34,207 nucleotides of DNA, from positions 1-34,207 of the forward strand of contig JANQWK010000062.1 of NCBI GenBank assembly GCA_030729925.1. The letters are read 5' to 3'. The stretch's first letter is position 1, and each line of letters opens with the position of its first letter. This document shows positions 16,169-26,084 of this stretch, piece after piece. The stretch comes from Saprospiraceae bacterium. GTDB lineage: Bacteria > Bacteroidota > Bacteroidia > Chitinophagales > Saprospiraceae. Position numbers and translations under genes: made by a program. Below the pieces are notes generated by a model. That model made no database searches, was not told the DNA's origin, and worked only from the letters and a program-made list of their open reading frames with translations.

Positions 16169-17095
16169 ATGAAAAATTTGCCAATTCTATTCCTGCTTTT
16201 TTTTGTTGGGCAAACTTGGGCTCAACCCTTGGATGTGATGACAATGGATACTTTTGAGCTTCGAAAGGTTAGGGTAAACGACTCGCTGAGTTTGGCCTAT
16301 GTGGATGAGGGCACAGGTGCCCAAACCCTGCTGTTTGTACATGGTCTGGGCAGCTACCAAAAGGCCTGGCTGAAAAATATTCCGGCTTTGTCCGGGCAGT
16401 ATCGCTGTATTGCGGTGGATCTGCCGGGCTACGGGACCTCGGACGGGATATCAGGTGGATATGCGATGACCTTTTTTGCATCGGTACTGGCGGATTTTAT
16501 TCGAACCCTGCAACTCGAAAGGGTGGTTTTGGTGGGGCACTCGATGGGCGGACAAATTGCCCTGCACCTGGCACTGGCGGCACCCGATTTGCTGTCTCGT
16601 CTGGTTTTGGTTGCTCCTGCAGGATTTGAGCTGTTTTCAGCTCAGGAAAAGTTGTGGTTCCAACAGGTATATACCCCTGCCTGGGTAGCTGCTGCTACCC
16701 CTGAACAAATTAGATCGAATTTCAAATTGAATTTTTTCCGGATGCCGGAAGACGCAAATCTTATGATCGAAGACAGGATACGGCTGAGCAGCGACCCGGG
16801 ATTCGACGCGTACTGTGCGATGGTTCCTCGTTGTGTCCAGGGGATGCTGGAGGAACCGGTGCTGGAGCGACTATCCGACATCCGCCTTCCTTCCCTGATC
16901 GTTTTTGGTGCAGAAGACATCTTGATTCCCAACCGCTTGCTGCATCCCGGCCTAACGACCCAACAGGTAGCCGAAACAGGCCGGGACAAGCTTCCGGATA
17001 GCCGCCTGATCATGGTTCCTGAGGCGGGTCACTTTGTACAATGGGAAAAGGCAACCGAGGTAAATCAGGCCATTTTGGATTTTTTGAAAAACTGA
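16169..17095 (+). CDS. Secreted alpha/beta hydrolase
   Basis: From ATG 16169 the protein has 308 residues and begins with a signal peptide (MKNLPILFLLFFVGQTWAQ), which together with the promoter element at 16141 fixes the start; the frame is open back to 16082. It is an alpha/beta-hydrolase-fold enzyme with oxyanion-hole HG (58-59), nucleophile elbow GHSMGG (Ser125), acid Asp250 in GAEDILIP and His288 in PEAGHFVQWE. The sequence resembles the esterase/epoxide-hydrolase/C-C hydrolase group with a helical cap (about 150-230). Export to the periplasm or beyond suggests action on an external ester or lipid; the substrate is not predictable. Its last 31 bp overlap the end of the converging gltD gene, so no terminator lies between them. 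Confidence 0.88.
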   Translation: MKNLPILFLLFFVGQTWAQPLDVMTMDTFELRKVRVNDSLSLAYVDEGTGAQTLLFVHGLGSYQKAWLKNIPALSGQYRCIAVDLPGYGTSDGISGGYAMTFFASVLADFIRTLQLERVVLVGHSMGGQIALHLALAAPDLLSRLVLVAPAGFELFSAQEKLWFQQVYTPAWVAAATPEQIRSNFKLNFFRMPEDANLMIEDRIRLSSDPGFDAYCAMVPRCVQGMLEEPVLERLSDIRLPSLIVFGAEDILIPNRLLHPGLTTQQVAETGRDKLPDSRLIMVPEAGHFVQWEKATEVNQAILDFLKN

Positions 17096-18498
17096 TGAAC
17101 TGCGGCAGCAGCTTCCCGACCCTCTTGGATAGCCCAAACAACCAATGATTGTCCGCGCCTGTTATCGCCTGCGGCAAAAATCCCCGGCACAGGGGTTCGG
17201 TATTGTCGGGTTTGAATGTTACCTCGTTCGTCCAGGGGTAGTCCTAAATCCGCAAGCAACCGGCTTTTTTCGGTATGCACAAAGCCAATGGCGAGTAAGG
17301 CCAGTTCACAGGGAATCTCCCTTTGGGTGTCGGGAAGTTCCACCAAGGTGTTTCTGCCACTTTGCGGATCCTTTTCCCAAACGACATCTACCACCTGAAG
17401 TCCTTTCAGTTGGCCGTTTTCATCCCTGACAAAGGCTTTCGCCAATACAGCCCACTCCCGCACACAACCTTCTTCGTGTGAACTGCTGCTGCGCAATACC
17501 ATAGGCCACTCGGGCCAACTGAGCGGAGAACGGGTCTGCGGCGGCTTCGCCAACAATTCGATCTGCGTAACGGAATGGGCACCCTGACGACGACTGGTCC
17601 CTACACAGTCCGCTCCGGTATCTCCCCCGCCAATGACCACCACATTTTTGCCGCCGGCATGCAACTCCCCACCAGCTGGTACAGGCATTCCCTGAACCCT
17701 CCTGTTTTGCTGCTCCAGGAAATCCATGGCAAAAGCAACTCCCTCCAGTTCCCTTCCCGGAATCGGAAGATCTCTGGGGGTAGTTGAACCCGTACAAAGG
17801 ACGACCGCATCGTAGGACGACCGCAATTCCGCTGCTGTGATATCCACTCCGACGTTTACGGAGGATTGAAATGTAATACCGGAGGCTTCCATCATTTCAA
17901 GGCGTCGGTCAATGACCCATTTTTCCAATTTGAAATCGGGAATTCCGTACCGAAGCAATCCACCAATGGCATCCTGGCGCTCAAAAACCGTCACCTGATA
18001 ACCCAGACTGCGCAACTGGCCGGCAGCGGCCAGACCTGCCGGACCGGAACCAATCACGGCAACCTGCTCGGCACGTTCCACCACAGGCAACTCGGGCTTG
18101 ACCCAGCCATTTTCATAAGCCGTTTCGATGATCGTTTTTTCAATGTGCTCAATGGCCACAGCATCCTGATTGATCGAAAGCACACAAGCTGCCTCACAGG
18201 GAGCCGGACAAATTCTTCCGGTAAATTCCGGAAAATTGTTGGTGGAAGCCAGAATGTCGTAAGCCTGCTGCCAGTTTTCATCCTGCACCGCCTCATTGAA
18301 TTCGGGAATGATATTGCCCAGAGGGCAGCCATTGTGGCAAAACGGGATGCCGCAATCCATACAACGAGAAGCCTGCTCCACCGTTTTTTCCAGCGGAAAA
18401 GCTTCGTAAATTTCTGCATAATCCTGCACGCGCAACTCGGGATCCCTGCTGGCGGGAAGTTCTCTTTTATAGGTTAGAAAGCCTGTTGGTCTTGACAT
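17065..18498 (-). CDS. gltD: Glutamate synthase (NADPH) small subunit
   Basis: GltD is the FAD and iron-sulfur subunit that passes electrons from NADPH to GltB. The ATG at 18498 (MSRPTGFLTYKREL) matches the family start; the in-frame TTG at 18513 directly after the gltB stop would add five residues and is less likely. The protein has 477 residues. N-terminal cysteines for two [4Fe-4S] clusters are Cys46, 49, 54, 58 and Cys97, 101, 105. The FAD motif is VIGSGPAG (about 148-155) and the NADPH motif VIGGGDTGADCVG (about 288-300), with GIFAAGDNRRGQSLVVWAI near the C-terminus. It follows gltB by 15 bp in one operon. Its final 31 bp overlap the 3' end of the opposite-strand hydrolase gene. Confidence 0.97.
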   Translation of the reverse strand: MSRPTGFLTYKRELPASRDPELRVQDYAEIYEAFPLEKTVEQASRCMDCGIPFCHNGCPLGNIIPEFNEAVQDENWQQAYDILASTNNFPEFTGRICPAPCEAACVLSINQDAVAIEHIEKTIIETAYENGWVKPELPVVERAEQVAVIGSGPAGLAAAGQLRSLGYQVTVFERQDAIGGLLRYGIPDFKLEKWVIDRRLEMMEASGITFQSSVNVGVDITAAELRSSYDAVVLCTGSTTPRDLPIPGRELEGVAFAMDFLEQQNRRVQGMPVPAGGELHAGGKNVVVIGGGDTGADCVGTSRRQGAHSVTQIELLAKPPQTRSPLSWPEWPMVLRSSSSHEEGCVREWAVLAKAFVRDENGQLKGLQVVDVVWEKDPQSGRNTLVELPDTQREIPCELALLAIGFVHTEKSRLLADLGLPLDERGNIQTRQYRTPVPGIFAAGDNRRGQSLVVWAIQEGREAAAAVHQFFKKSKMA

Positions 18499-18513
18499 AG
18501 CTAAGGTTTTCAA

Positions 18514-21500
18514 TTATTTTATGATAGCCGTGTGTATGGCGATTTCGAAACCAGTTTTGCGGGCCTGCAACACCCTTTTCAAATCTGCGGGCATGACCTT
18601 CACAAACGCAAACCTTTCCTGATCCCAGTTTTCGATAACCGCCAAAGCTTTTTTGCTGCCTGTATAGGCAAAATGGTTCCGGATCATGCGCAGCAGGATC
18701 AGCAGGTCTTTGTCGTGGGGCTGCTCTGCGGCCACCATGGCCGTATTCAGTTTCTGGACAAACTGTTGCTCGGGGTCATACACATAGGCAATACCGCCGC
18801 TCATACCCGCTCCAAAGTTCTTGCCCGTGTCGCCCAGAATAACGACGACTCCTCCGGTCATGTACTCGCAAGCGTGGTCACCTACGCCCTCTACCACTAC
18901 CTTCGCTCCCGAATTGCGCACGCAGAAACGCTCTCCTGCCTTGCCCCGGAGATAAGCCTCGCCCGAGGTTGCCCCATAAAAAGCTACATTGCCGATGATG
19001 ATGTTACGGGAAGGTTCAAAAACGGCGTCCCGATCGGGGACGACAATCAAACGACCACCGGACAAACCTTTTCCTACATAGTCATTGGCTTCTCCCTCGA
19101 GGGTAAACTGAATGCCAGGTGCGGCAAAAGCCCCGAAACTCTGTCCGGCGGAGCCCCTGAACCTGCAGGCAATACTGGCATCCGGCAATCCGGCTGCCCC
19201 ATATCTCTTAGTCAGTTCGTGCGACAACATGGTTCCGGTTGCCCGATCCGTATTTTTGATCGTAAACACCCCTTCCACCTTGCTGCCGGTACTTAGGGCT
19301 ACATCGAGCCGTTCGATGAGTTTTCGGTCGAGTACCTCGTCAATCCCGTGGTCCTGCGCTTCTGACTTGTAGGTAATACGGCCTTCTAAGGAAGGATCCC
19401 GGTACAGCAGGGCACTCAAATCCAGGTTCTGGTACTTCCAATTGGCCGTCTGTGGGGGTAACGCGAGTTTGTCCGTTCTGCCCACCATCTCCTCGATCGT
19501 CCGAAAGCCCAGGTCAGCCATGATCTGGCGCAGATCCTCTGCCAAAAAGCGGAAAAAATTGACCACGTAGTCCGGATCGGCATTGAATCGCTTGCGCAGC
19601 TCAGGATCCTGGGTGGCAATACCCACCGGGCAGGTGTTGAGATGACATTTGCGCATCAGGATACACCCCTCGACCACCAGAGCAGCCGTGGCAACGCTCC
19701 ATTCCTCTGCGCCGAGTAAAGTCGCAATGGCAATATCGCGCCCTGTGCGCAACTGTCCGTCGGTCTGCAGGACTACCCGCTTGCGCAGATCATTTCTGAG
19801 AAGGGTCTGATGGCTTTCCGCCAAACCCAGCTCCCAGGGCAAGCCGGCATGTCGGATAGAACTCAGCGGAGAAGCCCCCGTGCCCCCATCGTGGCCGGAG
19901 ATCATAATCACATCGGCATGGGCCTTGGCTACCCCGGAAGCAATGATGCCTACCCCCGCCTTAGAAACCAATTTAACACTAATCCGGGCACTGGGATTGG
20001 CATTTTTTAAATCAAAAATCAGCTGTGCCAGGTCCTCGATGGAATAAATATCGTGGTGGGGAGGCGGAGAAATCAAGCCTACTCCAGGGGTTGCATGCCG
20101 CACCCGACCTATCCACTCATCTACCTTGTGTGCAGGCAACTGACCGCCCTCTCCCGGCTTGGCTCCCTGCGCCATTTTGATCTGAATTTCATCTGCACTC
20201 GCCAGGTAGTCTATCGTCACCCCAAAGCGCCCCGATGCCACCTGCTTGATCGCAGAACGCTGAGACGACCCATCGGGTCGGAGCACATACCGCTCCGGAT
20301 CCTCTCCGCCCTCTCCACTGTTGCTCTTCGCACCAATTCGGTTCATAGCAATCGCCAGTGTCGTGTGTGCCTCATGCGAAATCGAACCAAACGACATCGC
20401 ACCCGTAGAAAAGCGCTTCATGATAGCCTCCGCCGGCTCTACCAATTCCAGGGGTATGCGCTCGCCCGGTTTGAAATCCAATAATCCCCTCAGCGTCATA
20501 GCTTTTTGATTATTGGCATTGACCTCCGCCGCATACTTATCGTAAGCCACGCGATCATTAGCGCGGGTAGCCACCTGAAGGTGGTGAATAGCGCGCGGCG
20601 TCAACAGGTGCTGCTCCCCCTCCTTTTTCCATTGGTAAATCCCTCCGGGCTGCAAAGAACCTTCGCCTGCTCTCCCCTCCGGAAAAGCTTGTGCATACCG
20701 GGACAGCATCTCCCTGCCAATGCCCTCGAAACCCAATCCTCCGATGCGGGACACCGCTCCGGTAAAACAACGCGCTACGACCTCTTGGTGCAAGCCCAAT
20801 ATTTCGAAGGTTTGGGCACCCTGATAAGATTGCAGGGTGGAAATGCCAATTTTAGACATCACTTTCAGCAAACCTTTTTCTACCGACTTGGTGTACTTGT
20901 ATATCTTTTCCGGCGTACCCAGCATTTCACAAACAAGATGTGGAAATATCGCGCTCGCGCCAAAACTAATCAAAGCAGCAAAATGATGGATCTCCCAGCA
21001 ATCGCCCGCAGCTACCAGCAGCGAACAATTGCCCCGAAGTTGTTCCCGCACCAAGTGATGGTGTATGGCTCCAACTGCCATCAATGAGGGAATGGGAACC
21101 TGTCCCATTCCGGCAGACTGGTCACTCAGTACCAATATATTGGAACCCGATGCTGCCAGCGTCGCCGCTTGAGCACAAATCCGAGTCAATGCCGATTCCA
21201 GTCCGACAGCCCCCTCCCCAACAGGGTAGCAAATATCTATCATGGCCGTCTGAAAGTCGGGATGGCGAATCCCCAACACCTTCCGATAGCCCTTATCGTC
21301 TAAAACAGGTCCTTCTAAATGAATAAACCGGGTTCGATCGGCATGCAAATCAAAAACCTGCCCGGCATGTCCCAACATCGCATGCAAAGACATAAACGAA
21401 GCCTCCCGGATGGGATCTATCGGAGGATTGGTTACCTGCGCAAACAACTGCCGGAAATAATTGGCCAGGTGCTGCGGTTTTTCCGACAACACCGCCAGCG

Positions 21501-23052
21501 GAACATCCAACCCCATAGACCCCACAGGCTCCTGGCCCTCCTGCGCCATAGGTTCGATAATGTACTTAAGATCCTCCCGGCTATATCCGAATAATTGCTG
21601 CCGCGTGGACAAAGGAAGGGGGTTGGTCTCGGCTTCCGCCGCGGGTAAGGGCAAAGCATCCAGCGCGATACGCCCCTTATCCAGCCACTCCTGATAAGGA
21701 TGCGCACGGCAGATCTCCTCCTTTAATTCGCCGTCTTGGATCAAACGCTTCGCCTCCAGATCCACCAACAACATTTTGCCCGACTGCAGCCGCCCCTTTT
21801 CGATTACCCTCGACTGATCAACCGGTAATGCTCCTGCTTCGGAAGCTACAATCAAGGTGTTATCGTCCATCAGACAGTACCGGGAAGGCCGAAGACCGTT
21901 GCGGTCCAGCATGGCTCCCACATACTTGCGGCCATCCGTAAATACCAGAGAAGCCGGTCCATCCCAAGGCTCCATCATCGTCTTGTGATAAGCATAAAAC
22001 GATTGCTTATAGGCAGGAAGCTCGGGGTCATTCTCCCATGCCTCAGGGATCATCATCATAAGTGCATGCGGCAAGGAAAAGCCGCCGCGCACCAAAGCTT
22101 CCAACACATTGTCGAAATAAGCAGAATCAGACTGACCGTCCCGGCAAACCGGTAACACTCCAGCCCATTCTTCCGCCGTAAACACTCCAGGTTGCAAGCC
22201 CTTTTCCCTGGACTTCCACCAGTTGAGGTTGCCCGTCACTGTATTGATCTCCCCATTGTGAGCCAGCATCCGGAAAGGCTGAGCCAGACTCCAGCGCGGA
22301 GTCGTATTGGTCGAAAACCGGGAGTGAATCAGCGCAAAGGAAGATGTAAAGCGCTCATCACTCAAATCCGGGAAATAAACAGGAAGCTGATAAGTCGTCA
22401 GCATCCCCTTATACACCACCGTACGACTACTCAACGAAGCAAGGTAAAAATCTCCACCCGCATCGGGCAAAGCCCGCAAAACAGCATGCGTCAGCTGATG
22501 CGCCATCACAAACAAACGCCGCTCCAGTTCTTCCTCCGAAGCCGATTCCCGCATCCGCACAAACAACTGCTCCATCACCGGTTGGGTAGCCCTGGCACTA
22601 TCTCCCAGACTCCCGTCAAGCACGGGAACCGAACGATACCCCAGCACCACAAACCCCAAATCCTCCACCACCTTGACAATCAGCGCCTTTATCGCATCGC
22701 GTATCGCTTCATCCAACGGCAAAAAAAGCATCCCCAATCCATAAGCCCCCGCTTCAGGTAACTCAAAGGCTACCGAAGCCCTCAAAAATGCATCCGGAAT
22801 CTGTACCATAATCCCTGCCCCATCACCCGTATTCGCCTCACACCCACACGCACCCCGATGCTCCATGTTCGACAACATCAGCAAAGCATCGCGAACCAGC
22901 GCATGACTACGCGTTCCATCCATGCGCACAATCATCCCCGTACCACAGGAATCTTTTTCCAAAGAAGGGGTATATAGCCCCTGGTCACTACTTAACATAG
23001 GCAGTATTTTTTCAAACAAAAAATGGGTTTTGGTTTTGTTTCGGTCAGGCAA
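18514..23052 (-). CDS. gltB: Glutamate synthase large subunit
   Basis: GltB makes two glutamates from glutamine and 2-oxoglutarate. The 1512-residue frame carries an N-terminal class II glutamine amidotransferase whose catalytic Cys is Cys36 (LEKDSCGTGMIV), exposed after removal of a propeptide. Further on are the central domain, an FMN-binding synthase domain with SGEGGEDPERY, GAKPGEGGQLP and ISGHDGGTGASP, the [3Fe-4S] motif CILMRKCHLNTC (Cys1130, 1136, 1141), and a C-terminal GXGXG beta-helix domain (for example GGVVVILGDTGKNFGAGMSGG). The length is normal. Met19 at 22998 (MLSSDQGLYTPSLEKD) is an alternative start giving a shorter propeptide; I keep the longer one with some doubt. The gene heads the gltBD operon. 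Confidence 0.97.
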   Translation of the reverse strand: MPDRNKTKTHFLFEKILPMLSSDQGLYTPSLEKDSCGTGMIVRMDGTRSHALVRDALLMLSNMEHRGACGCEANTGDGAGIMVQIPDAFLRASVAFELPEAGAYGLGMLFLPLDEAIRDAIKALIVKVVEDLGFVVLGYRSVPVLDGSLGDSARATQPVMEQLFVRMRESASEEELERRLFVMAHQLTHAVLRALPDAGGDFYLASLSSRTVVYKGMLTTYQLPVYFPDLSDERFTSSFALIHSRFSTNTTPRWSLAQPFRMLAHNGEINTVTGNLNWWKSREKGLQPGVFTAEEWAGVLPVCRDGQSDSAYFDNVLEALVRGGFSLPHALMMMIPEAWENDPELPAYKQSFYAYHKTMMEPWDGPASLVFTDGRKYVGAMLDRNGLRPSRYCLMDDNTLIVASEAGALPVDQSRVIEKGRLQSGKMLLVDLEAKRLIQDGELKEEICRAHPYQEWLDKGRIALDALPLPAAEAETNPLPLSTRQQLFGYSREDLKYIIEPMAQEGQEPVGSMGLDVPLAVLSEKPQHLANYFRQLFAQVTNPPIDPIREASFMSLHAMLGHAGQVFDLHADRTRFIHLEGPVLDDKGYRKVLGIRHPDFQTAMIDICYPVGEGAVGLESALTRICAQAATLAASGSNILVLSDQSAGMGQVPIPSLMAVGAIHHHLVREQLRGNCSLLVAAGDCWEIHHFAALISFGASAIFPHLVCEMLGTPEKIYKYTKSVEKGLLKVMSKIGISTLQSYQGAQTFEILGLHQEVVARCFTGAVSRIGGLGFEGIGREMLSRYAQAFPEGRAGEGSLQPGGIYQWKKEGEQHLLTPRAIHHLQVATRANDRVAYDKYAAEVNANNQKAMTLRGLLDFKPGERIPLELVEPAEAIMKRFSTGAMSFGSISHEAHTTLAIAMNRIGAKSNSGEGGEDPERYVLRPDGSSQRSAIKQVASGRFGVTIDYLASADEIQIKMAQGAKPGEGGQLPAHKVDEWIGRVRHATPGVGLISPPPHHDIYSIEDLAQLIFDLKNANPSARISVKLVSKAGVGIIASGVAKAHADVIMISGHDGGTGASPLSSIRHAGLPWELGLAESHQTLLRNDLRKRVVLQTDGQLRTGRDIAIATLLGAEEWSVATAALVVEGCILMRKCHLNTCPVGIATQDPELRKRFNADPDYVVNFFRFLAEDLRQIMADLGFRTIEEMVGRTDKLALPPQTANWKYQNLDLSALLYRDPSLEGRITYKSEAQDHGIDEVLDRKLIERLDVALSTGSKVEGVFTIKNTDRATGTMLSHELTKRYGAAGLPDASIACRFRGSAGQSFGAFAAPGIQFTLEGEANDYVGKGLSGGRLIVVPDRDAVFEPSRNIIIGNVAFYGATSGEAYLRGKAGERFCVRNSGAKVVVEGVGDHACEYMTGGVVVILGDTGKNFGAGMSGGIAYVYDPEQQFVQKLNTAMVAAEQPHDKDLLILLRMIRNHFAYTGSKKALAVIENWDQERFAFVKVMPADLKRVLQARKTGFEIAIHTAIIK

Positions 23053-23462
23053 GTCTAAACTTAGCGTGAGATTAGTCGGAAGGTTAAATTATTCAAAAAA
23101 ATCTAAAATACAGACCTTATTTTTTGATTTTTTACGAAATCCAAAACAAAAAAATATAGAAATCGCAAATGAAGAAAACTGATGCTGAACAAAAAACACA
23201 ACAATCCCTAACAATTGAGTCAACCCATCTATTTTAACCTTTAAAAACTATGCTAATCAATGATTTATTAAAATTAAAAAACAAAAAAAACTGCATAGTC
23301 CAAAGGTCTTTTCTGATTAAAGGGGGTTTCTTTTTTTACAGCGATCCTTACTTTAGAGTTGCCAAATTAATTTTTACAGTTCCATAAAATCTGTGTATTT
23401 GATTTGGTAGCTAGCTGCGAAACAGAAAAAAGTTTTAACCTTCACCAAAACCTTCTTGTAGT
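23053..23462. other. 410-bp AT-rich gene-free region between divergent gltB and TonB receptor genes
   Basis: This stretch is clearly richer in A and T than the surrounding genes and holds the control regions of both divergent genes. I find no credible open frame, tRNA or known riboswitch. It contains an imperfect inverted repeat: ACCTTT/ACTATGC (23237-23242, 23247-23253) pairs with GCATAGT/AAAGGT (23293-23299, 23302-23307), giving 7 and 6 bp separated by an internal loop and enclosing about 39 nt of A-rich sequence. No exact TAnnTTTG element was found on the plus strand. Near misses are TACTTTAG (about 23349) and TGTATTTG (about 23394). Confidence 0.6.
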
Positions 23463-26000
23463 ATGAAAAGCATTTTTACATTAATATTGGCCTTTGGGCT
23501 GATGCTGACCGGTTTTGCCCAGCAGGGCACCATCAGCGGAACCATCACCGATCTCAACGGGGAGGCGTTACCGGGCGCCAACGTGTTGGTTTTGAGTACC
23601 AGCAAGGGTACGGCCGCTGACTTGGATGGCAAATACAGTCTTTCGCTGGCTCCGGGAACCTATACCCTGATCGCCTCCTTTACCGGTTTTTCCAGTCTGG
23701 AAAAGGTAGCCGAAGTAAAAGCGGGAGAAACGGTTACTTTAGACTTTGGATTGACCGAAGGGTTTTCGCTAAACACGGTTGTGGTTTCGGGCAGTAAAAC
23801 TGTGGAAAAAATCACGGAAAGTCCGGCGACGATAGAAACGGTTTTGGCTGAGGAGATCGAGGCTTATGCGGGTAACCCGGCCGAGTTGATCGCCCGTCAG
23901 AAGGGGATTGATTATTTCCGGGCAGGGGCGGCGATTGCCGGTTTCAACATCCGGGGATTCAATTCGAACTTCAACTCGAAAAACATGCAGGTCAATGATG
24001 GGAGGTTTTCTACGCTGGTGGCAACCGGTCTTCCACTGGGCCCGCTATCTACCGTGGTCAAGGAGGATGTAGAGCGGTTTGAGGTGATTCTCGGTCCCAA
24101 TGCTACGCTGTATGGCCCCAACGCGCACAATGGTTTGATCAATACGATCACAAAGGATCCGCGCAGGTACCAGGGTACGACTTTCGCGGCCAACCTGGGT
24201 GTAAATGGTGACGGTGCCGGGTTTTATTCTGCCCGATTCCGACACGCACAGGTTGTCAGTGATAAGTTTGCCTACAAAATCACGGGTGCTTACACCCAAA
24301 CGGAGGAGTTTGAGTATTCCGACTCTGTGTTTATTGACCGGGTAGGCAGGTTTAATGCCAATGGACAACCGATACCCGACGGACAGGCGGAAGGCTATAA
24401 CGAGCTGGAGTTGGACAGGGGGATTGACTTTGTGCAGACCGAAGCGTCGTTGATTTATAGTCCGACCGACAAACTGGATGTTACCCTGAACGGAGGATTC
24501 AGCAACAGCAATTATTTGTCTGCTACCAACGTGGGTCGCAACCAGATCAAAGACTGGCAAATTTTTTATGGTCAGCTCAAACTGAGTGGCGACAACTGGT
24601 TTGCACAGGTCTATCACACGGGTAGTCGCACCGACAGCACCTACTCCATTGACGAGCGCACCAAACAATACTACCGCGGCCTTTCTGCAGGACTGAGCGA
24701 TGCACAGGCACGGGGACCTCAGTCCTATGCCAGCGGCGCCCTGTTCAGCGATGCATCCAGTCGCTGGAATGCGGAGTTTCAATACAACAATACTTTTGGC
24801 AAACTGAGCATGATCGCCGGACTGCAATGGCAAAACGACCGTGCTAATAGTCTTGGAACTTACCTGATCGAGGATGCTTCCAATAGCTACTGGAACGGCG
24901 ACGCCATTGTAGTCAACCAATACGGTGGCTATGCGCACTTTACTTACGACTTCAACGGAGGCTGGCGTGCGCTTGCTGCGGCTCGATTGGACTATCACGA
25001 TGTGTATGAGTTTAACGTGGTTCCGAAATTCGGTTTGTTGAAAGTGGGCGACAAAGGCACCTGGCGACTTACCTATGGCAAAGGGATTGCTGCTCCGACC
25101 ATCTTCAATATGTTTACCAAAATATTCGGTGGCCTGATCCTGGGCAACTCCGATGGATTCACCTTGTCGGATGGCAGTGTGATCGAGCCACAGGCAGTAG
25201 AGGAGATTCAGACTTTTGAAACCGGATACCGCGGAGAGCTGGTGAAAAATAAGTTCTTTTTGGATGTGAATGCCTATTACAACATCAACAAAAACTTCCT
25301 GAGCCCGGCAGTATCAATTACCCCGTTGGCTTTTGCAGGTGGTCCTATTGTAACCCAGCGCGGCGACCGACCCATCGGCGAGTTCCAACGCGGTATTTTC
25401 CAGCCCGGTGACTTCGTAGCTACCTATGTCAATTTCGGGGAAGTCAATACTTATGGATTAGACCTGGGATTGACCTACTATTTCTCCCCACAGTTGAGTG
25501 CGTATGCCAACTATTCTTACTTCGACTGGTCAGTAGATGAAGATAACGCCGACAATGACTTCACCAAAGACGGCAGAATCAACGAACTGGATATTCTGGT
25601 AAATGCTCCAACCCATAAATTCAACCTCGGATTGGACTACCGCGGGGATAAGTTCTTCGGCAGTATCTTCGGCCGCTGGGTACAGGCGTATAACTACTTC
25701 TCCAGCTTCCAGATTGCTTCCGAAACCTTGACCGACGAAAACGGACAGCCGTTGTTGTACCGCGGCAAACCGATCATCGAAAATGCGCGCAGCGCAGATA
25801 CGTTCAACTATGGTCCTCTGGGTGACTTCTTCACCATAGACCTTAGCTTCGGCTATCGTTTCAACGAAAAATTCATCCTCTCTGCAGCAGCCAGCAACCT
25901 TTTCAATCAGGAACTGCGAGAGTTTACCGCAACGGCACCCACAAAAGGCTTATATACCTTGCAATTGCAGATAAATTTACCTCCAAGCAAGAAGAAATAA
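23463..26000 (+). CDS. TonB-dependent outer membrane receptor with CarboxypepD_reg-like domain
   Basis: An 845-residue outer-membrane receptor. Residues 1-20 are a signal peptide (FTLILAFGLMLTGFAQ). Residues about 22-105 form the beta-sandwich regulatory-like domain typical of Bacteroidota receptors (GTISGTITDLNGEALPGANV, GKYSLSLAPGTYTLIASFTG). The plug follows at about 110-230 (NTVVVSGSKTVEKITESPAT, FNIRGFNSNF, VILGPNATLYGPNAHNGLIN), then a long alternating-strand beta-barrel. It is shorter than SusC proteins and no SusD-like gene is adjacent, so it belongs to the general siderophore/cofactor/small-molecule type, substrate unknown. A hairpin terminator after the stop separates it from the downstream cassette. 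Its control by iron or another signal cannot be judged from the leader. Confidence 0.93.
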   Translation: MKSIFTLILAFGLMLTGFAQQGTISGTITDLNGEALPGANVLVLSTSKGTAADLDGKYSLSLAPGTYTLIASFTGFSSLEKVAEVKAGETVTLDFGLTEGFSLNTVVVSGSKTVEKITESPATIETVLAEEIEAYAGNPAELIARQKGIDYFRAGAAIAGFNIRGFNSNFNSKNMQVNDGRFSTLVATGLPLGPLSTVVKEDVERFEVILGPNATLYGPNAHNGLINTITKDPRRYQGTTFAANLGVNGDGAGFYSARFRHAQVVSDKFAYKITGAYTQTEEFEYSDSVFIDRVGRFNANGQPIPDGQAEGYNELELDRGIDFVQTEASLIYSPTDKLDVTLNGGFSNSNYLSATNVGRNQIKDWQIFYGQLKLSGDNWFAQVYHTGSRTDSTYSIDERTKQYYRGLSAGLSDAQARGPQSYASGALFSDASSRWNAEFQYNNTFGKLSMIAGLQWQNDRANSLGTYLIEDASNSYWNGDAIVVNQYGGYAHFTYDFNGGWRALAAARLDYHDVYEFNVVPKFGLLKVGDKGTWRLTYGKGIAAPTIFNMFTKIFGGLILGNSDGFTLSDGSVIEPQAVEEIQTFETGYRGELVKNKFFLDVNAYYNINKNFLSPAVSITPLAFAGGPIVTQRGDRPIGEFQRGIFQPGDFVATYVNFGEVNTYGLDLGLTYYFSPQLSAYANYSYFDWSVDEDNADNDFTKDGRINELDILVNAPTHKFNLGLDYRGDKFFGSIFGRWVQAYNYFSSFQIASETLTDENGQPLLYRGKPIIENARSADTFNYGPLGDFFTIDLSFGYRFNEKFILSAAASNLFNQELREFTATAPTKGLYTLQLQINLPPSKKK

Positions 26001-26021
26001 CCTGGATTAATGCTTAATATG

Positions 26022-26053
26022 AGGTAGTATTTGCCCACGGGCAGATACTACCT
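26022..26053 (+). terminator. Rho-independent terminator after the TonB receptor gene
   Basis: AGGTAGTATTTGCC (26022-26035) pairs with GGCAGATACTACCT (26040-26053) over 14 positions with one G-U pair and loop CACG, followed by TTAATTTTA. It lies 21 bp past the receptor stop and 31 bp before the ligase ATG, so the receptor and the cassette are likely separate transcripts. The ligase promoter would have to lie in or over this hairpin; TACCTTTA (26049-26056) is a one-mismatch -7 element. Confidence 0.8.
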
Positions 26054-26084
26054 TTAATTTTACTCGTGCTGAAAAAAATAGCCT

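Noticed and set aside
23463-26000. SusC of a polysaccharide utilisation locus
   Set aside because: The receptor is too short for typical SusC and no SusD or glycoside hydrolase is nearby.
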